64,000 nucleotides of DNA from positions 34,280,170-34,344,169 of the forward strand of contig CM023533.1 in NCBI GenBank assembly GCA_013350335.1, in the 5' to 3' direction. The notes under the pieces were generated by a model, which saw only the letters and a list, made by a program, of their open reading frames with translations, was not told where the DNA came from and searched no databases. Position 1 is the first letter of the stretch. Every line of letters starts with the position of its first letter. Made by a program: the position numbers and the translations under genes. Below, in pieces: positions 1 to 11,793 of the stretch. The stretch comes from Chimonanthus salicifolius (Eukaryota; Streptophyta; Magnoliopsida; Laurales; Calycanthaceae).

Positions 1-3000
1 TCAAGATACTCTTCTAGTGTAGGCACATATTTGATGCTAAGCCATTGAGCTTCCTTGAAATAGGCATTTACTATTTCTTTCATCTAATCAAAACAGTCAC
101 CCGATAAAAGATGTCAGCGAACAATAATAATAATAATAACCCATATCAAATAACAATAACATTAATTACTTTATTATTATCATTATTATTATTATTACTA
201 TTATTATTATTATTATTAGGGTAGCAATTAGATGTTTTACCCAAGTCAACTCGACTATTGTTTTATAACTTGGTGCACTCAAGTTGGATTAGGCTACATC
301 GGGTCGGGTCAGATTGATTTTTAATTTCTCAACTTAACCCGACCCGAATTTCATACGGGTTTTTATTTTCCAGCCCGACCCGACCCGAGATATACAATGC
401 ATAACCCAAATCCACTTATTTCTCAGGTCGGGTCATGCGGGTCGAGTTAAACCGAATTGAAGTGTCACCCCTACCTATCATTGAATGTGTTCTTTCTTAT
501 CGTGACATTGACCTTTAAATCAAAGATCTCAACCATACTCGCTGTCAATATTTTAAAACTCTACCCTTTTTAAACGTTGAATCCGATTCAATCCAGATTT
601 TTATCAAATACGGTTCAGCTATCCTTAAATCTTTTTCAAAGTTTAAATCTTAAAAAAACTTTAATAATCCACTCCTCAAAAGGTTAGTACAGTTGACTCT
701 CAATAATTTTCAAAAGGTTTGTAATTTATTATGCTGGAGTGTTAGACTATTCTGTTACTTGTAATTATAATTAGTGTGAAAAAGTTATTTTTAAGAAAAT
801 GTGATTATTAGTTTTTCTATAGTTTATGTGTTGTATATTTGATATTTGATATTTTATATTTATTATCACAGTATTATATTTTTAACAAATTTATTATTAT
901 TAAATTAATTAATTAATATTATTATAGAGCATTATAATTTTATTTTACGAAAGTTTGATTTATGTGTCAATTTTTAAAACATTAGTCCCCTTTCATGATA
1001 TTGATTAGATTTAGATGCCATACCATTGTTTTTAAGGTGTCAGTACGGTAGAACTTTTCTGATGGCATTAGTTCATCTTCAATTTCATCAACAGTGTGTA
1101 GTACTGCAAAATAGATATCCTTCATATACTCCGGTAGCTGATTAGTAGCCTCCAAGTCCCACCTGAAAAAAAAAAATATAATTAAAAAGGTGAGTACCCA
1201 TTTACAATTTTTGCTCTTTGAAGCATAAACGACACAACAAAAATTGGATTGCAGAAATAATTATTAATAAGTGAATGCAAATTAATGTTTCAAAGTTAGA
1301 CTTAGCATACTTTGAGAGTTTGAGATGAAACAGTCGAGTTAAAGCAAAACGTTTTCATTAAAATGGAACCTTGTGAAGTTTGAATTTGGCGCAGATTAAA
1401 TCAGATAACTTTTTCAAATTCATGTTAAATAAAGGATAGTGATCCTTCCACGGGAGGTTTGTATAATCAGATACGGGTTTTAGTGTATTGCCAATTTTAC
1501 CTTTCGCATGAACAGTAAAATCGGCTAAGCTAAAATTCGCATGAACAATAAATCAGCTCGCCGAAATTCGCATGAACAGTAAAATCGGCTAAGACGAAAG
1601 TTTCATGAACAGTAAAATCGGCTATCCAAAATTCGCATGAACAGTAAAATCGGCTCACCAAAATTTTACTATTCATGTGAAGGGTCCGATTTTACTATTC
1701 GTGCGAAGGGTAAAATTGACAATATACTAAATCCGTATTGGATTACACAAAATACCCATGAGAGGATCGCTACCCTAAATAAAAAAGTTTTATAAAATCT
1801 ACAACATACAATTAGGAATGCATTAAAAACTTAAAACATATAAAAAGTTGTATCAAATGCCCTTGATGTTGGTCAAATTGATGTTAAATGGTGGAGCAAC
1901 TACGACTAGTAAATTTGAAAGATATTAGGTCAACTCTAGATCTTGAATTATGAGTTGTAATGGTAGAATAGCTGTAAAAGGAGAAGCATGGAAATCCCAC
2001 AAGTCGTACTCATGTATAGAGGATTTCTAACTTAAAAGAAAATAGGTGAATGGATTTCATTGTTAGTACAGGAACACATCGTTTGAGTATTTTTGGGATG
2101 TACAGTATATAAACATATGGACACCTTCTCCTTAACAGTTGGTTTTCAAGAGTGAATTCTATCCATGAGTTTTACATGGTATCAGAGTCAAAGGTATTAC
2201 AGAGATAAGTCGAGTTCGTCTCTCCAGTCTGTATGGAGAGGGAGAGCCGAGCTTCTCCAATTTTGGCACTGAGAGGGAGTGTCAATATAGTTCCACATCG
2301 CCTGAATACCTTCGAGATATCGGTGTATAAATCCATGGGCACCCTCTCTTTGACCGTCACTTTTCAAAGGTGAATTCTACTCATGAGTTTTACACTCACC
2401 ATCTAAAACATACAATACACATCACTAATAATTATCTAGAAAAGCTCTAATATAATTACAATATCACACTTATTCTTTGTTCAACCTATTTGAGCTTTTA
2501 ATGAAATTCAAAGTTCAACCAAACTTTGTTAGACTTCCAATTTAATTTTTAAAACATTAATATAAATACAAAACTCTCCATGAATCACTTAGGCAAGGGA
2601 ATGTGTATTGTGAATCAAACCTGAGGATTGCATTTGTAAACAATTCAAGTTCCTCTATAGTACCACGAACATCATAAATGTCATCAATAATTGATATAAG
2701 GCCAAACATCTTGATTATCATGCCTCTGGCTCTCGAATATTGAGGTTCAAAATATACACCCAATATCCACAAATAGCCCTCCACTATTCGGTCTCTAGCA
2801 AAAGAATACTTCTTTGCAAGGCCTATCTCCTTCCACCACCTACATGAGATAACAATTTAAACCACATTATTATGTCGTCTTAGAAATTAGTGATGCTTAA
2901 TGATTTATTATGGAGTTTAAATATCAAATCAGGCTCCTCTAAATTACTTGATTTGATTAGATGTCAAATTTATCTGAGGCATGTATAGGACCAGAATGCG

Positions 3001-6000
3001 TGCTAACAAGATACTCATTTTTAATGAAGTTTATGTGAAAGTTACTAAAAAAAACTGTAATGACTAAATTAACTCTTGAATTGGTATTGTCTAAAAAAAA
3101 CTATAATTACCAAGGCAATTGTTGATTGATATTACCATAAATTATCTAGTTCTACAACACTAATTTATCAAGTTTCAACCAGAATAAAAATGGTCAGTAT
3201 AAAAAAAAAAAAAAAATGTTCCATCCAATGTATTAAACACCAACTCATAGTTTGATTGTTCTAAAATGAACCCTATTACAATGACATGTTATACTCTGTT
3301 TAAATAACTTCGGCTAGTGATACTTGCCTTGTTGCTTCCTTTAACTCTCTGCAGTGTTGTGACTGTAGTAAGTTGAAATCAAACTTGGCAAGCTGAAGAA
3401 TGACATCATTGTTTGGTTTTCCTTGTTCAAAGATAGAGATATAGAACCTTGCATCTAGCCTTGGCATGCGCTTGCGTATGGGTAGCTCAAGAGCATGTCC
3501 TACCTCTTCTGCGAGAGGACCATCTAATTTGCCTAAAACTGATGAAAGGCTCTTTCTTGTAAAAGCAATGGCTTCATCTAATATATCTTCTCCTTGAATG
3601 CCATAAAATCCCGCCTCATACAAATTCAATAGGCCTCTCACATCACTAATCAAATTTGCTCTGAAGTTGCCCTTCTCATCTTTAAACTTATAGAACACAT
3701 CTGTTGCACCATCAAATAAATTATGAATTTGAAATACATCTACAAAATAATTACCATCATGATTAAAATCTTTCGTCCCATAAACCAAAATCGTAAAAGT
3801 GGACGAATTTTTCAAATATTGATTTGGACAGAAAGTTTGTAGCTGATGTGAGGCAGTGAGAGAGAAGAGACTTACCAGAAGAGATGTTATAACCCTCATG
3901 TCTCAGCAGTCGAAATTGAAGAGCAACGGTCACCAAATCTTGGTAATCCACATCTGAATCATGAATACGTTGCAAACACTGGTCGATCTCCTTTTCAAAG
4001 TGATAGCCCACTCCAAGTCGTTGGAGCTCATCAATCAGGACCATTTCCTTAATTGACCCTTTAGCATTGCTAAGCATCCTCTTTACTGCCTCCTTCAACT
4101 CATTAACCTTTCTTGTCCATTCATCTATTTTCTGCAACTCCAATTAAAATCTAGATTACATTACCAGGTTTCAATGTGTGTGAAAAAGAAAATAGATGCA
4201 TCGACAATGCAGGAACCCAACTCGTGATCAAGTGTAGCACTAGAAAATCTATGGTGCTACCAATCATCCACGGCCATGTGGACAATGCAGGAGTAAATTG
4301 ATTAATATGAAAACTTTCAAGTAACTTAATGCATGGCTGAAGTGATCTACTCACCTTTGATATGGTTCATAGGGCAATTGCTGATTTATAGAACCATAAA
4401 ATGTCTAGTGCGACGACCCTAAATGATCCAACCCTTAAAAACTATAGAACTCATGGTGATACTAACCCTATGAGGCCATGTGTATAGAATTTTAACCACT
4501 ACTTTCATGGATAAAGTGGCCAAAGCACCCATGAATTCATGAGCACTAGAGAATTTAATGATAATATCTCAGTAAATTCTTGATAATAATACCTTTTTAA
4601 AGGAAGTTTCTTTTCCAATTGGTTGTTCGTTGTTCATGAATGGTATGAAGATTTTTATTTTATTTTTAAATATTGATATTTTCTGTAAGATTTTCTCATT
4701 AATTTCTCAGTAAAAATCTAAAAATTTGAAAATATTTCGATATTACCTGTAGTCGCTAATAACTCGAGAATGGTATTTATGACAATGGTTGAGCAAGTTT
4801 CTTATTGATGGCAAAATTGTTCCCACATTACTATGTCCTTTTTATATGAGTAAGACAATAATTAATGAAAACAACAAAATAACATTAACAAAAATAGTAA
4901 TATATTTTGCCTTTGTTGATAGGCTAATCAGAAAAGTCTATGTTTGAATTTGGTGTCAACAAAGAAATATTTTGACTTTGATCAATAAAGTCATGTCTCT
5001 AAAAACTGAAAAAGTTTAGGGATTTAGAGAAGAAACTATTCCGCTGTTTAATAAACATAGCTCAATTAATTCAATCATTATAATTTATAGTATTCACATA
5101 TTCAAACTTAAACATTTTCAATCAATCCATTACCAGTTTAGGTAAACAGTTATCATTTAATTAATATGAGGTTTATTTTTTAATCTGGATTCATTAAAAG
5201 AGGAGCATTTGTTTTGTAAAGCCCTATTTTCTGACTATTTTTTTCTAAATCTTTTACTTATTTATAATTTTTTAAATTTTATTATCTTTTGACAATAATC
5301 TAAAAAATCATCTTCATTATTGCTGAGTTATGGTTAACCATAATCTCCTATACCATTAGTTGGCACCTTGTGAACTTTGGAGCACCCGACAATTCATTGT
5401 GTATTAGAACTTAATCCTTTTCAAAGGTATGATATTTGTAAGTGAAACTGAGGTTTTTTTTTTTTCTTACTACTATGGATTTTTATCCTTTTACTTTCTC
5501 TGAAGGATCACAATCTTCTCTTAATATTTGTCAATGCAAACAACATTTGGTCACTGGTCAATGAAAAAAAAAAACTTTAGTCATTTTTAGAGTGATCAAA
5601 ACTAGAAGCTTTTCTTTGATAAATTCAAAGATAGGGATTGGGAAAAAAATTTAAAAAAATAAAAAAAATGCTCAAAATTTATAACCCAATAGTTGGTGGA
5701 AGGGATGAGCTCCATTAAATTTAAAAAAAAAATAAGATAATGTCTAAATCAGACATGACCGAAGACAAGAAGGTCGGTTTACTATCTCTACTAATGTACT
5801 GCATGCATTTATATATAAAAAATGTGAGTCACAACTAGTCTATTTTTTTTCTATTTTAATTTTTTGTAAATGCGATATAAAACAACTAAACGAATTGAGA
5901 CTATAGTTGATGAGATATAGGTGGACCAAATTTTAACTTAAACTCATTTTTAGCCACTTGATCTTGATAAGTAAAATCAAGATTCACGTGTCAATCGTAG

Positions 6001-6853
6001 TTTGGTATTACAAATAAAAGCTTGCATGAGTTGTTGTTACATAATATGAGATGAGTAGGCTTTTAATAATAATTGATAAAATAATACTTAGCATATAACT
6101 AAAGTAAGTTTAGTGAAAATTGGAATTACAATTCAATACATTAGAAGATACCTAAAGGAATAAAACTGTAAAAGTTCTTAAAATTGAAGAAAAGATCAAG
6201 AATGGTTGCTTAAGATATTTTAAGCATAAATTACTCTGAGTCTCTATAGTATTTTTTTTTTTTCCTTTTTCTAAACGATAATTATTGGATTACTAATAAT
6301 CATACCCAAAGAATTAAGAGTTCTTTGGGTAATATTTTTGAAGTCCAACACTATACCTTTTTCACTTAAAATCAGTCACGGAATTCATAAAATTCAGGGT
6401 AGATGAATTTGATACCTTATTTGTAGAAATCGATCGAGAAACGGCCTCGTTTGAAAATCCCACCACGATTTCCCAGGTGTCTATATGGCTAGTGTCTAGT
6501 GTGAAAGATTTCCATAAAATGTCTAGTGTGACAACCCTAAATGATCCAACCCTAGAGGTTTACTGCTTAAAAACTATAGAACTCATGGTGCTACTAACCC
6601 TAAATAATAATAAGAATCTTAACTACTTCTTTCATGGATAAAGTGGCCAAAACACCCATGAATTCATGAGTACTAGAGAATTTGCAGTGCCATAAAGCAC
6701 AAAAGGTGAGCTATGTATGTTTACCATCTGATCTTCAGAGTAAGAAATAAAGTAGTCTCCCCAGACACTAGGATGAAACGGTGATGAAAGGCTATCTGCT
6801 TTTGTCTTTTCGTTCTCTGGTGGATGGAGAGGAACTGCAGATGGGAGAGACAT
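1..6853 (-). CDS. TPS-1: TPS-a terpene synthase, exons 1-6 (3' part outside window)
   Basis: A class I terpene synthase, probably a cytosolic sesquiterpene synthase that ionises farnesyl diphosphate; the product cannot be predicted. Exons, all on the minus strand: 6853-6725, 4131-3876, 3700-3328, 2839-2621, 1162-1024 and 83 to beyond base 1. Lengths 129, 256, 373, 219 and 139 fit the usual TPS-a exon pattern and all frames join. The start is the ATG at 6853, followed by the [10 protein letters not shown] block typical of TPS-a N-termini. No transit peptide precedes it, and the RR of the RRx8W motif is absent, as is common in sesquiterpene synthases. RDR and DDIYD sit in exon 4 as expected. 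Exon 6 is cut by the window edge, so the NSE/DTE motif and C-terminus are not seen. Intron 3 uses a GC donor (3327-3326). Intron 4 holds a MITE and a TRIM. No stop or frameshift appears in the visible exons. It differs from TPS-2 at 17 of about 399 residues. Confidence 0.92.
228..476. repeat. GGGTCGGG-rich dispersed repeat (TPS-1 intron 5)
   Basis: The stretch is packed with CCCGACCC/GGGTCGGG motifs and ends in a CACCCCTA terminus, the mirror of the AGGGGTG start seen in a related element at 39,432-39,744. The counterpart in TPS-2 intron 5 (about 42,513-42,978) is split by an LTR fragment. It looks like a nonautonomous DNA element, possibly hAT-like, but no clear target duplication was found. 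Confidence 0.45.
1434..1775. mobile_element. Palindromic MITE (family F1) in TPS-1 intron 4
   Basis: The two ends are long inverted copies. The left end starts GGATAGTGATCCTTCCACGG and the reverse complement of the right end starts AGGGTAGCGATCCTCTCATG; similarity runs for about 65 bp. The interior holds about four direct copies of a unit ATGAACAGTAAAATCGGCT spaced by CGAAATTCGC-type linkers, followed by inverted halves. Related elements lie at 10,196-10,647, 29,109-29,306, about 30,247-30,543 and 52,151-52,614. It is missing from TPS-2 intron 4. Confidence 0.75.
2061..2394 (+). mobile_element. TRIM retrotransposon in TPS-1 intron 4
   Basis: This is a terminal-repeat retrotransposon in miniature. 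The 5' LTR (2061-2176, TGTTAG...TTTTACA) and 3' LTR (2280-2394, TGTCAA...TTTTACA) align end to end, each with a TATA-like box (TATATAAAC and GTATAAATC). Immediately after the 5' LTR comes TGGTATCAGAGTC at 2177, a primer-binding site for initiator tRNA-Met. A purine-rich GAGAGGGAG (2271-2279) sits just before the 3' LTR. The internal region is about 100 bp and codes for nothing, so movement would need help from another element. The LTRs have clearly diverged, so the insertion is not fresh. TPS-2 intron 4 shows the matching uninterrupted sequence near 43,950-43,975. Confidence 0.85.
4380..6240. repeat. Decayed copy of the TPS-1 exon 1/promoter region inside intron 1
   Basis: This part of intron 1 matches 6,505-9,480 in the same orientation. 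Segments 4,380-5,395 match 6,505-7,905 (for example the shared ACTCATGGTG...CATGGATAAAGTGGCC run), and about 5,985-6,240 match 9,255-9,480. The roughly 375 bp containing exon 1 (about 6,685-7,060) is missing from the intronic copy. TPS-2 carries the same arrangement at about 46,320-48,177, so the duplication is older than the TPS-1/TPS-2 split. Confidence 0.75.
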
Positions 6854-6960
6854 ACTTCTTGAGTATATAAGAACCTTAAAAGGTCGGTCGATGGCTTACT
6901 TCTTGAGTTTGTTGAAACTTTTGCAGAAATGGGTGGGTATTTAAAGGAACTTGAAACCTG
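6854..6960 (-). promoter_or_regulatory. Putative TPS-1 core promoter and 5' UTR
   Basis: On the minus strand a TATA-like CTTTAAATAC lies at about 6942-6933, roughly 80-90 bp before the ATG at 6853. A second AT-rich TATATA stretch about 12-17 bp before the ATG is too close to be the main TATA box. The same sequence precedes TPS-2 at 48791-48897. The placement is inferred from spacing only. Confidence 0.35.
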
Positions 6961-8314
6961 AAAGAAGAATGTATGGCCTGATGAACAAGTAAAACTTTCC
7001 ATTATTTAATTTCCGACTGATTGGTGCCTGAGAATCTTCTTCCTCAGGGATGAGAATGCTATAATATCCCAGTGAATTCCCAGTAAATTTCCAATAATAT
7101 TGACTTTTTAACAGAAGTTTTTGTTCCAATTGGTTGTTAGTTGTTGATGAATGCTATTAAGATTTTTATCTTGTTAATATTTTCATTTAATAAATTTTTT
7201 ACTTTTTAAATATTTATATTTCTATGAGATTTTCTATTAATTTACTAATAAAAAATCTAAGAATTTGAAAATATTTCGATATTACCAATAGTCGTTAATA
7301 TCTCGAGAACATTATTTTTTACGATGGTTGAGAATAGATTCTTAATGATGGCAAAATAATTCCCACATTATTTGTCCTTTTTATGTGAGTAAGACAATAA
7401 TTAACGAAGAAAACAAAATAATATTAACAAAAAATAGTAATATATCTTTGCCTTTGTTTAATGGCTAATCAGAAAAGTTTATGTTTGAAGTCATGTTTTT
7501 AAAAGGTGAAAGAGGTTAGGGAATTAGAGAAGAAAACTTTGTGCTATTTAATAAACTTAATCCAATCAATATAATTTATAGCATTCACATATTCGAACTT
7601 AAACATTTTCAATCCATCCATTACCAGTTTAGGTGAACATGTATCATTTAACAAATATGAGTTTTTTTTTTTTTAATCTGGATTCATTAAAAGAGGAGCA
7701 TTTGTTTTATAAAGCCCTATTTTCTGACTATTTTTTTCTAAATCTTTTATTTATTTATAATTTTTAAGATTTTACTATCTTTTGACAGTAATCTAAAAAA
7801 TAATCTTCATTATTGAAGAGTTATGGTTAACCAAAATCTCATATATCATTCAAAACATGCATTTATATTGAAACTAGTTAGTACCTTGTGAACTTTGGAG
7901 CTCCCCACAAATGGAAACTTAAGAAAGAAAATCAATTGGACAACATAAAAGATTTCTGAACTAAAGAGCTCTTTTCTCTCATTTCATATTTGCTCTATAC
8001 TTTTGTATCATTTTTGCCCTTTTGTTTTCTAATATGCGTCTTTATATTTCTTTCTCTTTTTCTTATTAATTTTATTTTAATATTTTTGTGAGAAAATCAA
8101 GATGAAATCAATGATAATGTTTCAATTTGATGTTTCAAATTTAAAGTTTGCATTGGTTTTTTTCCTTTCGATATAAGTTCTCTCATTATTTTTATATAAA
8201 AAAAGAAAATAATTTAGAAGAATCTCATGCTAAAATGACTTTTGTAAAAAGGTCGTGTGGAACTCAAATAACAATCTTATATAATAAATTTCTCTTAAAA
8301 CTAGTTCTTGTAAG

Positions 8315-8454
8315 CAGGGGTAAAAATCTCGGATATCGGCCGATAAATTTCTCTCTTTTTTTTTTTTTTTACAAAAACCACCAATGTCGGCCATTATCAG
8401 CGATATATATATATATATATATTTATCGAATATCGGCTGAGATTATTACCCCTG
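8315..8454. mobile_element. hAT-type MITE upstream of TPS-1, 8-bp TSD
   Basis: A 140-bp element with imperfect inverted ends: it starts CAGGGGTAAAAATCTCGG and ends ATTATTACCCCTG, with CGGATATCGGC-like inner arms. It is flanked by perfect 8-bp duplications CTTGTAAG at 8307-8314 and 8455-8462, as expected for hAT transposition. A (TA)n run lies inside. It is about 1.46 kb upstream of the TPS-1 start. The copy upstream of TPS-2 has the same target duplication, so insertion came before the gene duplication. Confidence 0.85.
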
Positions 8455-10195
8455 CTTGTAAGAGATTAATGCTAACTTTGGTTCTAACCACAGTGGATCA
8501 AATCAAATCATACCTGATCAAATCAAATAAAAAATTTAAGTGGACTCTAGTGTATTATACTAGTATTAGTCAGTCAAAGGATATATCTTATCAATTTATA
8601 GTGTTAACTTAACTAATTACTAATCTAATATTATATAACTTAACTTTGCTCCAATCTAAAACTTCAATGATTGTGTAACGTGTTCCTATTATTCTGTCGC
8701 AATTTAATAGTCTGATATAGATTTTGGGATTGTCCCAAAATAGTTGTCTCATTCATATTGGAGTAGCATGAACTGTATTGAAAATAGATGAGATCACATT
8801 GAGTGTTACGCTCATCTTATATAGATAGTTCCTTAAAAAATATAAATATTTCAAATAAGATAACTAAAATGAGACGGAGGGAGTATTACTTAACTTTGCT
8901 CCAATCTAAAACTTCAATCAATGATTGTGTAACATCTTCCTATTATTCTGTCAACATTTTGTGATCTTAATCAAAGGCTAGAAAGTTTTATAATGAAAAT
9001 TTTACAACTCCATTTAATGAAGTCTCTAGAAGAATTCCTGATGTGGCAACTTTCATGGAAAAAAATCATTGATCCCTATATCAAAAAAATCACTTTCGGA
9101 TTTTATTTTTCTCTTTTATTCACCAATAAAATATTATTGAGTGAGAACTAAATTTTAAATTTTCTATTTTTCATAGAGTAGAAGCTTAAAAACAAGGAGA
9201 CCCATGAATAGAAACTTCAACTACTTGGGTGAGGCCTGTACTCTAGGCACGATTCACATTGTCGTGTCAATAATAGTTTGGTACTACAAATAAGATTAAT
9301 GAAAATTGGATATTAGAATAGATGAGTGAAATGATAATAAAATATGGGATTACAATTCAATACGTTAGAAGATACTTTTAAGGAATAAAGCTGTTTTAAG
9401 GAATAAAGCTGTAAAGGTTCTTAAGATTGAACAAAAGATAAGAATTGTTGCATAAGATATTTTAAGAAAAAAATAAAATAAAGGCCTACGGCTTTGGGCT
9501 GTGGGTCCTTTTGTCAACTCAGTTTTAAATCAATTATTACTATTAGTTTATATTAATGACTAATTAGTTGTTCATTGTTTATTGCCCACAATTTTTTTAT
9601 AAGATTCATCATCTAAATAAATAAAAAATCTATTGTACAAATTATCATTATAGCTACTAATTCTATTACATCTATTTGAACTATGTAGCGGTGAACTATG
9701 TTGTTGTCGAAGAAGAACTGAAGAAAGCTTGAAAAGAACATACAGTCGTCGCTGTCAAGGAAGAATGGAAGAAAAAAGGAAGAAGAAAACAATAGAGGAG
9801 ACAGAGATGGAGAAATAGAGGAAATGAGTTGCGATAGTGAGGACTGAGGAGTGAGGAACTATGGTTGAGGGAACAAATGAATGATCGTTTTTCTCCAAAA
9901 ACTTAAAAGAGGGCTTCGAGTGAATGAAACTTCGAGCTGAGAGTCTCGAAGACTCGAACTCAGTCCCACTCACTCTTGCACTTCGTAGTCTCGCCTCAGT
10001 GGTCACTGAATATTTCATGTGATATTATCGCGTTATACCAAAATATTGTGATAATATTTTGTTTTCACCAATAATAAGAGGAGCTGCAGTAAAATGTTTA
10101 TATTGTTTTGATAACAGTATTTTATCACTATATTTTTTATAAATATGAAATTACAAGTGATATTTATGGCAATGATTGCATTAATATATATATAT

Positions 10196-10647
10196 AGGGT
10201 AGCGATCCTCCCACGGGCATTTCATGTAACCCGACATGAGTTTTACTATATTGCCCATTTTTCCCTTCAAACCAGCTCACCAAACCCTTCGAATCAGCTC
10301 GCCGGATCACTAACCCTTCTATTGTGGTATCAGTGACCAGATCACTGACCGGCTCACTGAAATTTATCTAAATGAGACTGTTTTTTCATACAAAATAGCA
10401 AATCGGGTCACTGAAATTGGATCACTAACCAACTCACTGACTGGATCACTAACTTGCTCACTTTAATTTATCTAAGTGAGACTGTTTTTTCATACAGAAC
10501 AGCAAATCAGATCACTAAAATCAGCTCACTGACCGGATCACTGAATTTTTTTTAAATGCTTTCGTACGGCAGTGGAAGGGTAAAATGGACAATATCCTAA
10601 ATCTCGTATCACATTACACAAAATGCCTGTGGGAGGATTGCTATCCT
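10196..10647. mobile_element. Palindromic MITE (family F1), block A
   Basis: The element starts AGGGTAGCGATCCTCCCACG and ends GTGGGAGGATTGCTATCCT, inverted copies of each other for about 70 bp. The middle has repeated GATCACTGA/GGCTCACTGA units (about 8-12 bp motifs). It sits in a (TA)n stretch, consistent with insertion at TA sites. Its counterpart in block B is 52,151-52,614. Confidence 0.75.
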
Positions 10648-10689
10648 ATATATATTACAATGATAGTGTACATAGTTTTTTTTTCTTAG

Positions 10690-10766
10690 GATATATATAT
10701 ATATATATGAACTTCATTAATCATGTGGAAGTCCACCACAAATTGGACCACCTCAAGCTAGACCAC

Positions 10767-10804
<38 letters not shown>

Positions 10805-10868
10805 AACTTCATTAATCATGTGGAAGACCACCACAAATTGGACCACCTCAAGCTAGACTACTTCAGAT

Positions 10869-10903
<35 letters not shown>

Positions 10904-10972
10904 TTTCATTAATCATGTGGAAGACCACCACAAATTGGACAACCTCAAGCTAGACCACTTCAGACTCAACCT
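10690..10972. repeat. Compound minisatellite: 3 units of about 64 bp plus (AT)n, block A
   Basis: Three copies of a unit beginning GAACTTCATTAATCATGTGG and ending AAGCTAGACCACTTCA are separated by runs of (TA)n. Each AT run lies exactly at a unit border, so unit and microsatellite seem to have been copied together. The open frame through it (repeated IYIYIY) is an artefact of the AT runs. Confidence 0.9.
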
Positions 10973-11165
10973 AATCTGATTCAACATACCTGCACTGGAT
11001 TTTCATGCAGCTTGTTGTAATTCAATGTTGCATGAAGTCACTACAAGAACATCCTGCATATTACAACGATATATAACTATTTTTTAAATAGAGAACCTTC
11101 ATTGATCAGATAATCAATTATGGATCCAATTAATCACAATTTAAGGGGTTATTTGTCATCTTCCA

Positions 11166-11168
11166 ACT

Positions 11169-11200
<32 letters not shown>
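11166..11200. repeat. (TA)n microsatellite
   Basis: A pure TA run. In block B (about 53,640-53,656) the same site is much shorter, so repeat lengths changed in both directions after the duplication. Confidence 0.95.
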
Positions 11201-11204
<4 letters not shown>

Positions 11205-11281
11205 AATGAGACATTTTTTCATGGAATAATTTTTTTTACCGAGACCACAAGAAATATGACATTTTTCTCTCCTTCCAAATA

Positions 11282-11793
11282 CAGTAAAACCTCTATAATG
11301 TAATATGGTTAGGACCATAGTACCTATATTACATTATAAAGGTTATTAAATTAGAGAGGCTAGCCGTATTCCTTTCTAATAATCTCCTTAAAACTCTCAC
11401 CTATCATTAAAATGCCATTTTGGCTTCTCTTTGTGGTAACAAATCACTCCATTCGTTCTTATACTGTTCTCATTCATTGAGAACAGAGTGTCTGCACCAT
11501 CCCAAAGAATGAGGAAGTTTATCCAGAAGTCTATCTCAGATTACTTTTCTGGAGTTTAAATGATGTAGTTTGTGAGGTCATTAGTCATTTTTACAGTAAT
11601 TTTGTATTTTGAGTGTATGGAATATTATCTTTCAAAATGGTTGGAGCAGTATATTTTTTTATTCTGAATAATGAGTATTGAGTTAGAGAGATTTATTACA
11701 TTTTGTATGGGCCCGAGGTCGAGACCAGATGCCGATATTATTTTAGACACGTTATAACTTTATAGAGTACTACATTATAGAGAGTTTACTCTA
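11282..11793. mobile_element. MITE-like element with CTCTATAATGTAATA ends, block A
   Basis: The left end AGTAAAACCTCTATAATGTA and the reverse complement of the right end (AGTAAACTCTCTATAATGTA) are inverted repeats. A second inner palindrome (TAATATGG...CCTATATTACATTATA) follows the left end. The block B counterpart is about 53,738-54,248. The superfamily is not established. Confidence 0.6.

Noticed and set aside
3763..3875. Continuation of exon 3 reading frame back to an ATG at 3,899
   Set aside because: This is intron 2 and exon 2 read in the wrong frame. Exon 3 starts at 3,700 after a CAG acceptor, completing GAT with the last base of exon 2.
6721..7002. 93-codon minus frame upstream of TPS-1 exon 1 (also 48,658-48,939)
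   Set aside because: It overlaps exon 1 in another frame and continues into the promoter, and has no family match.
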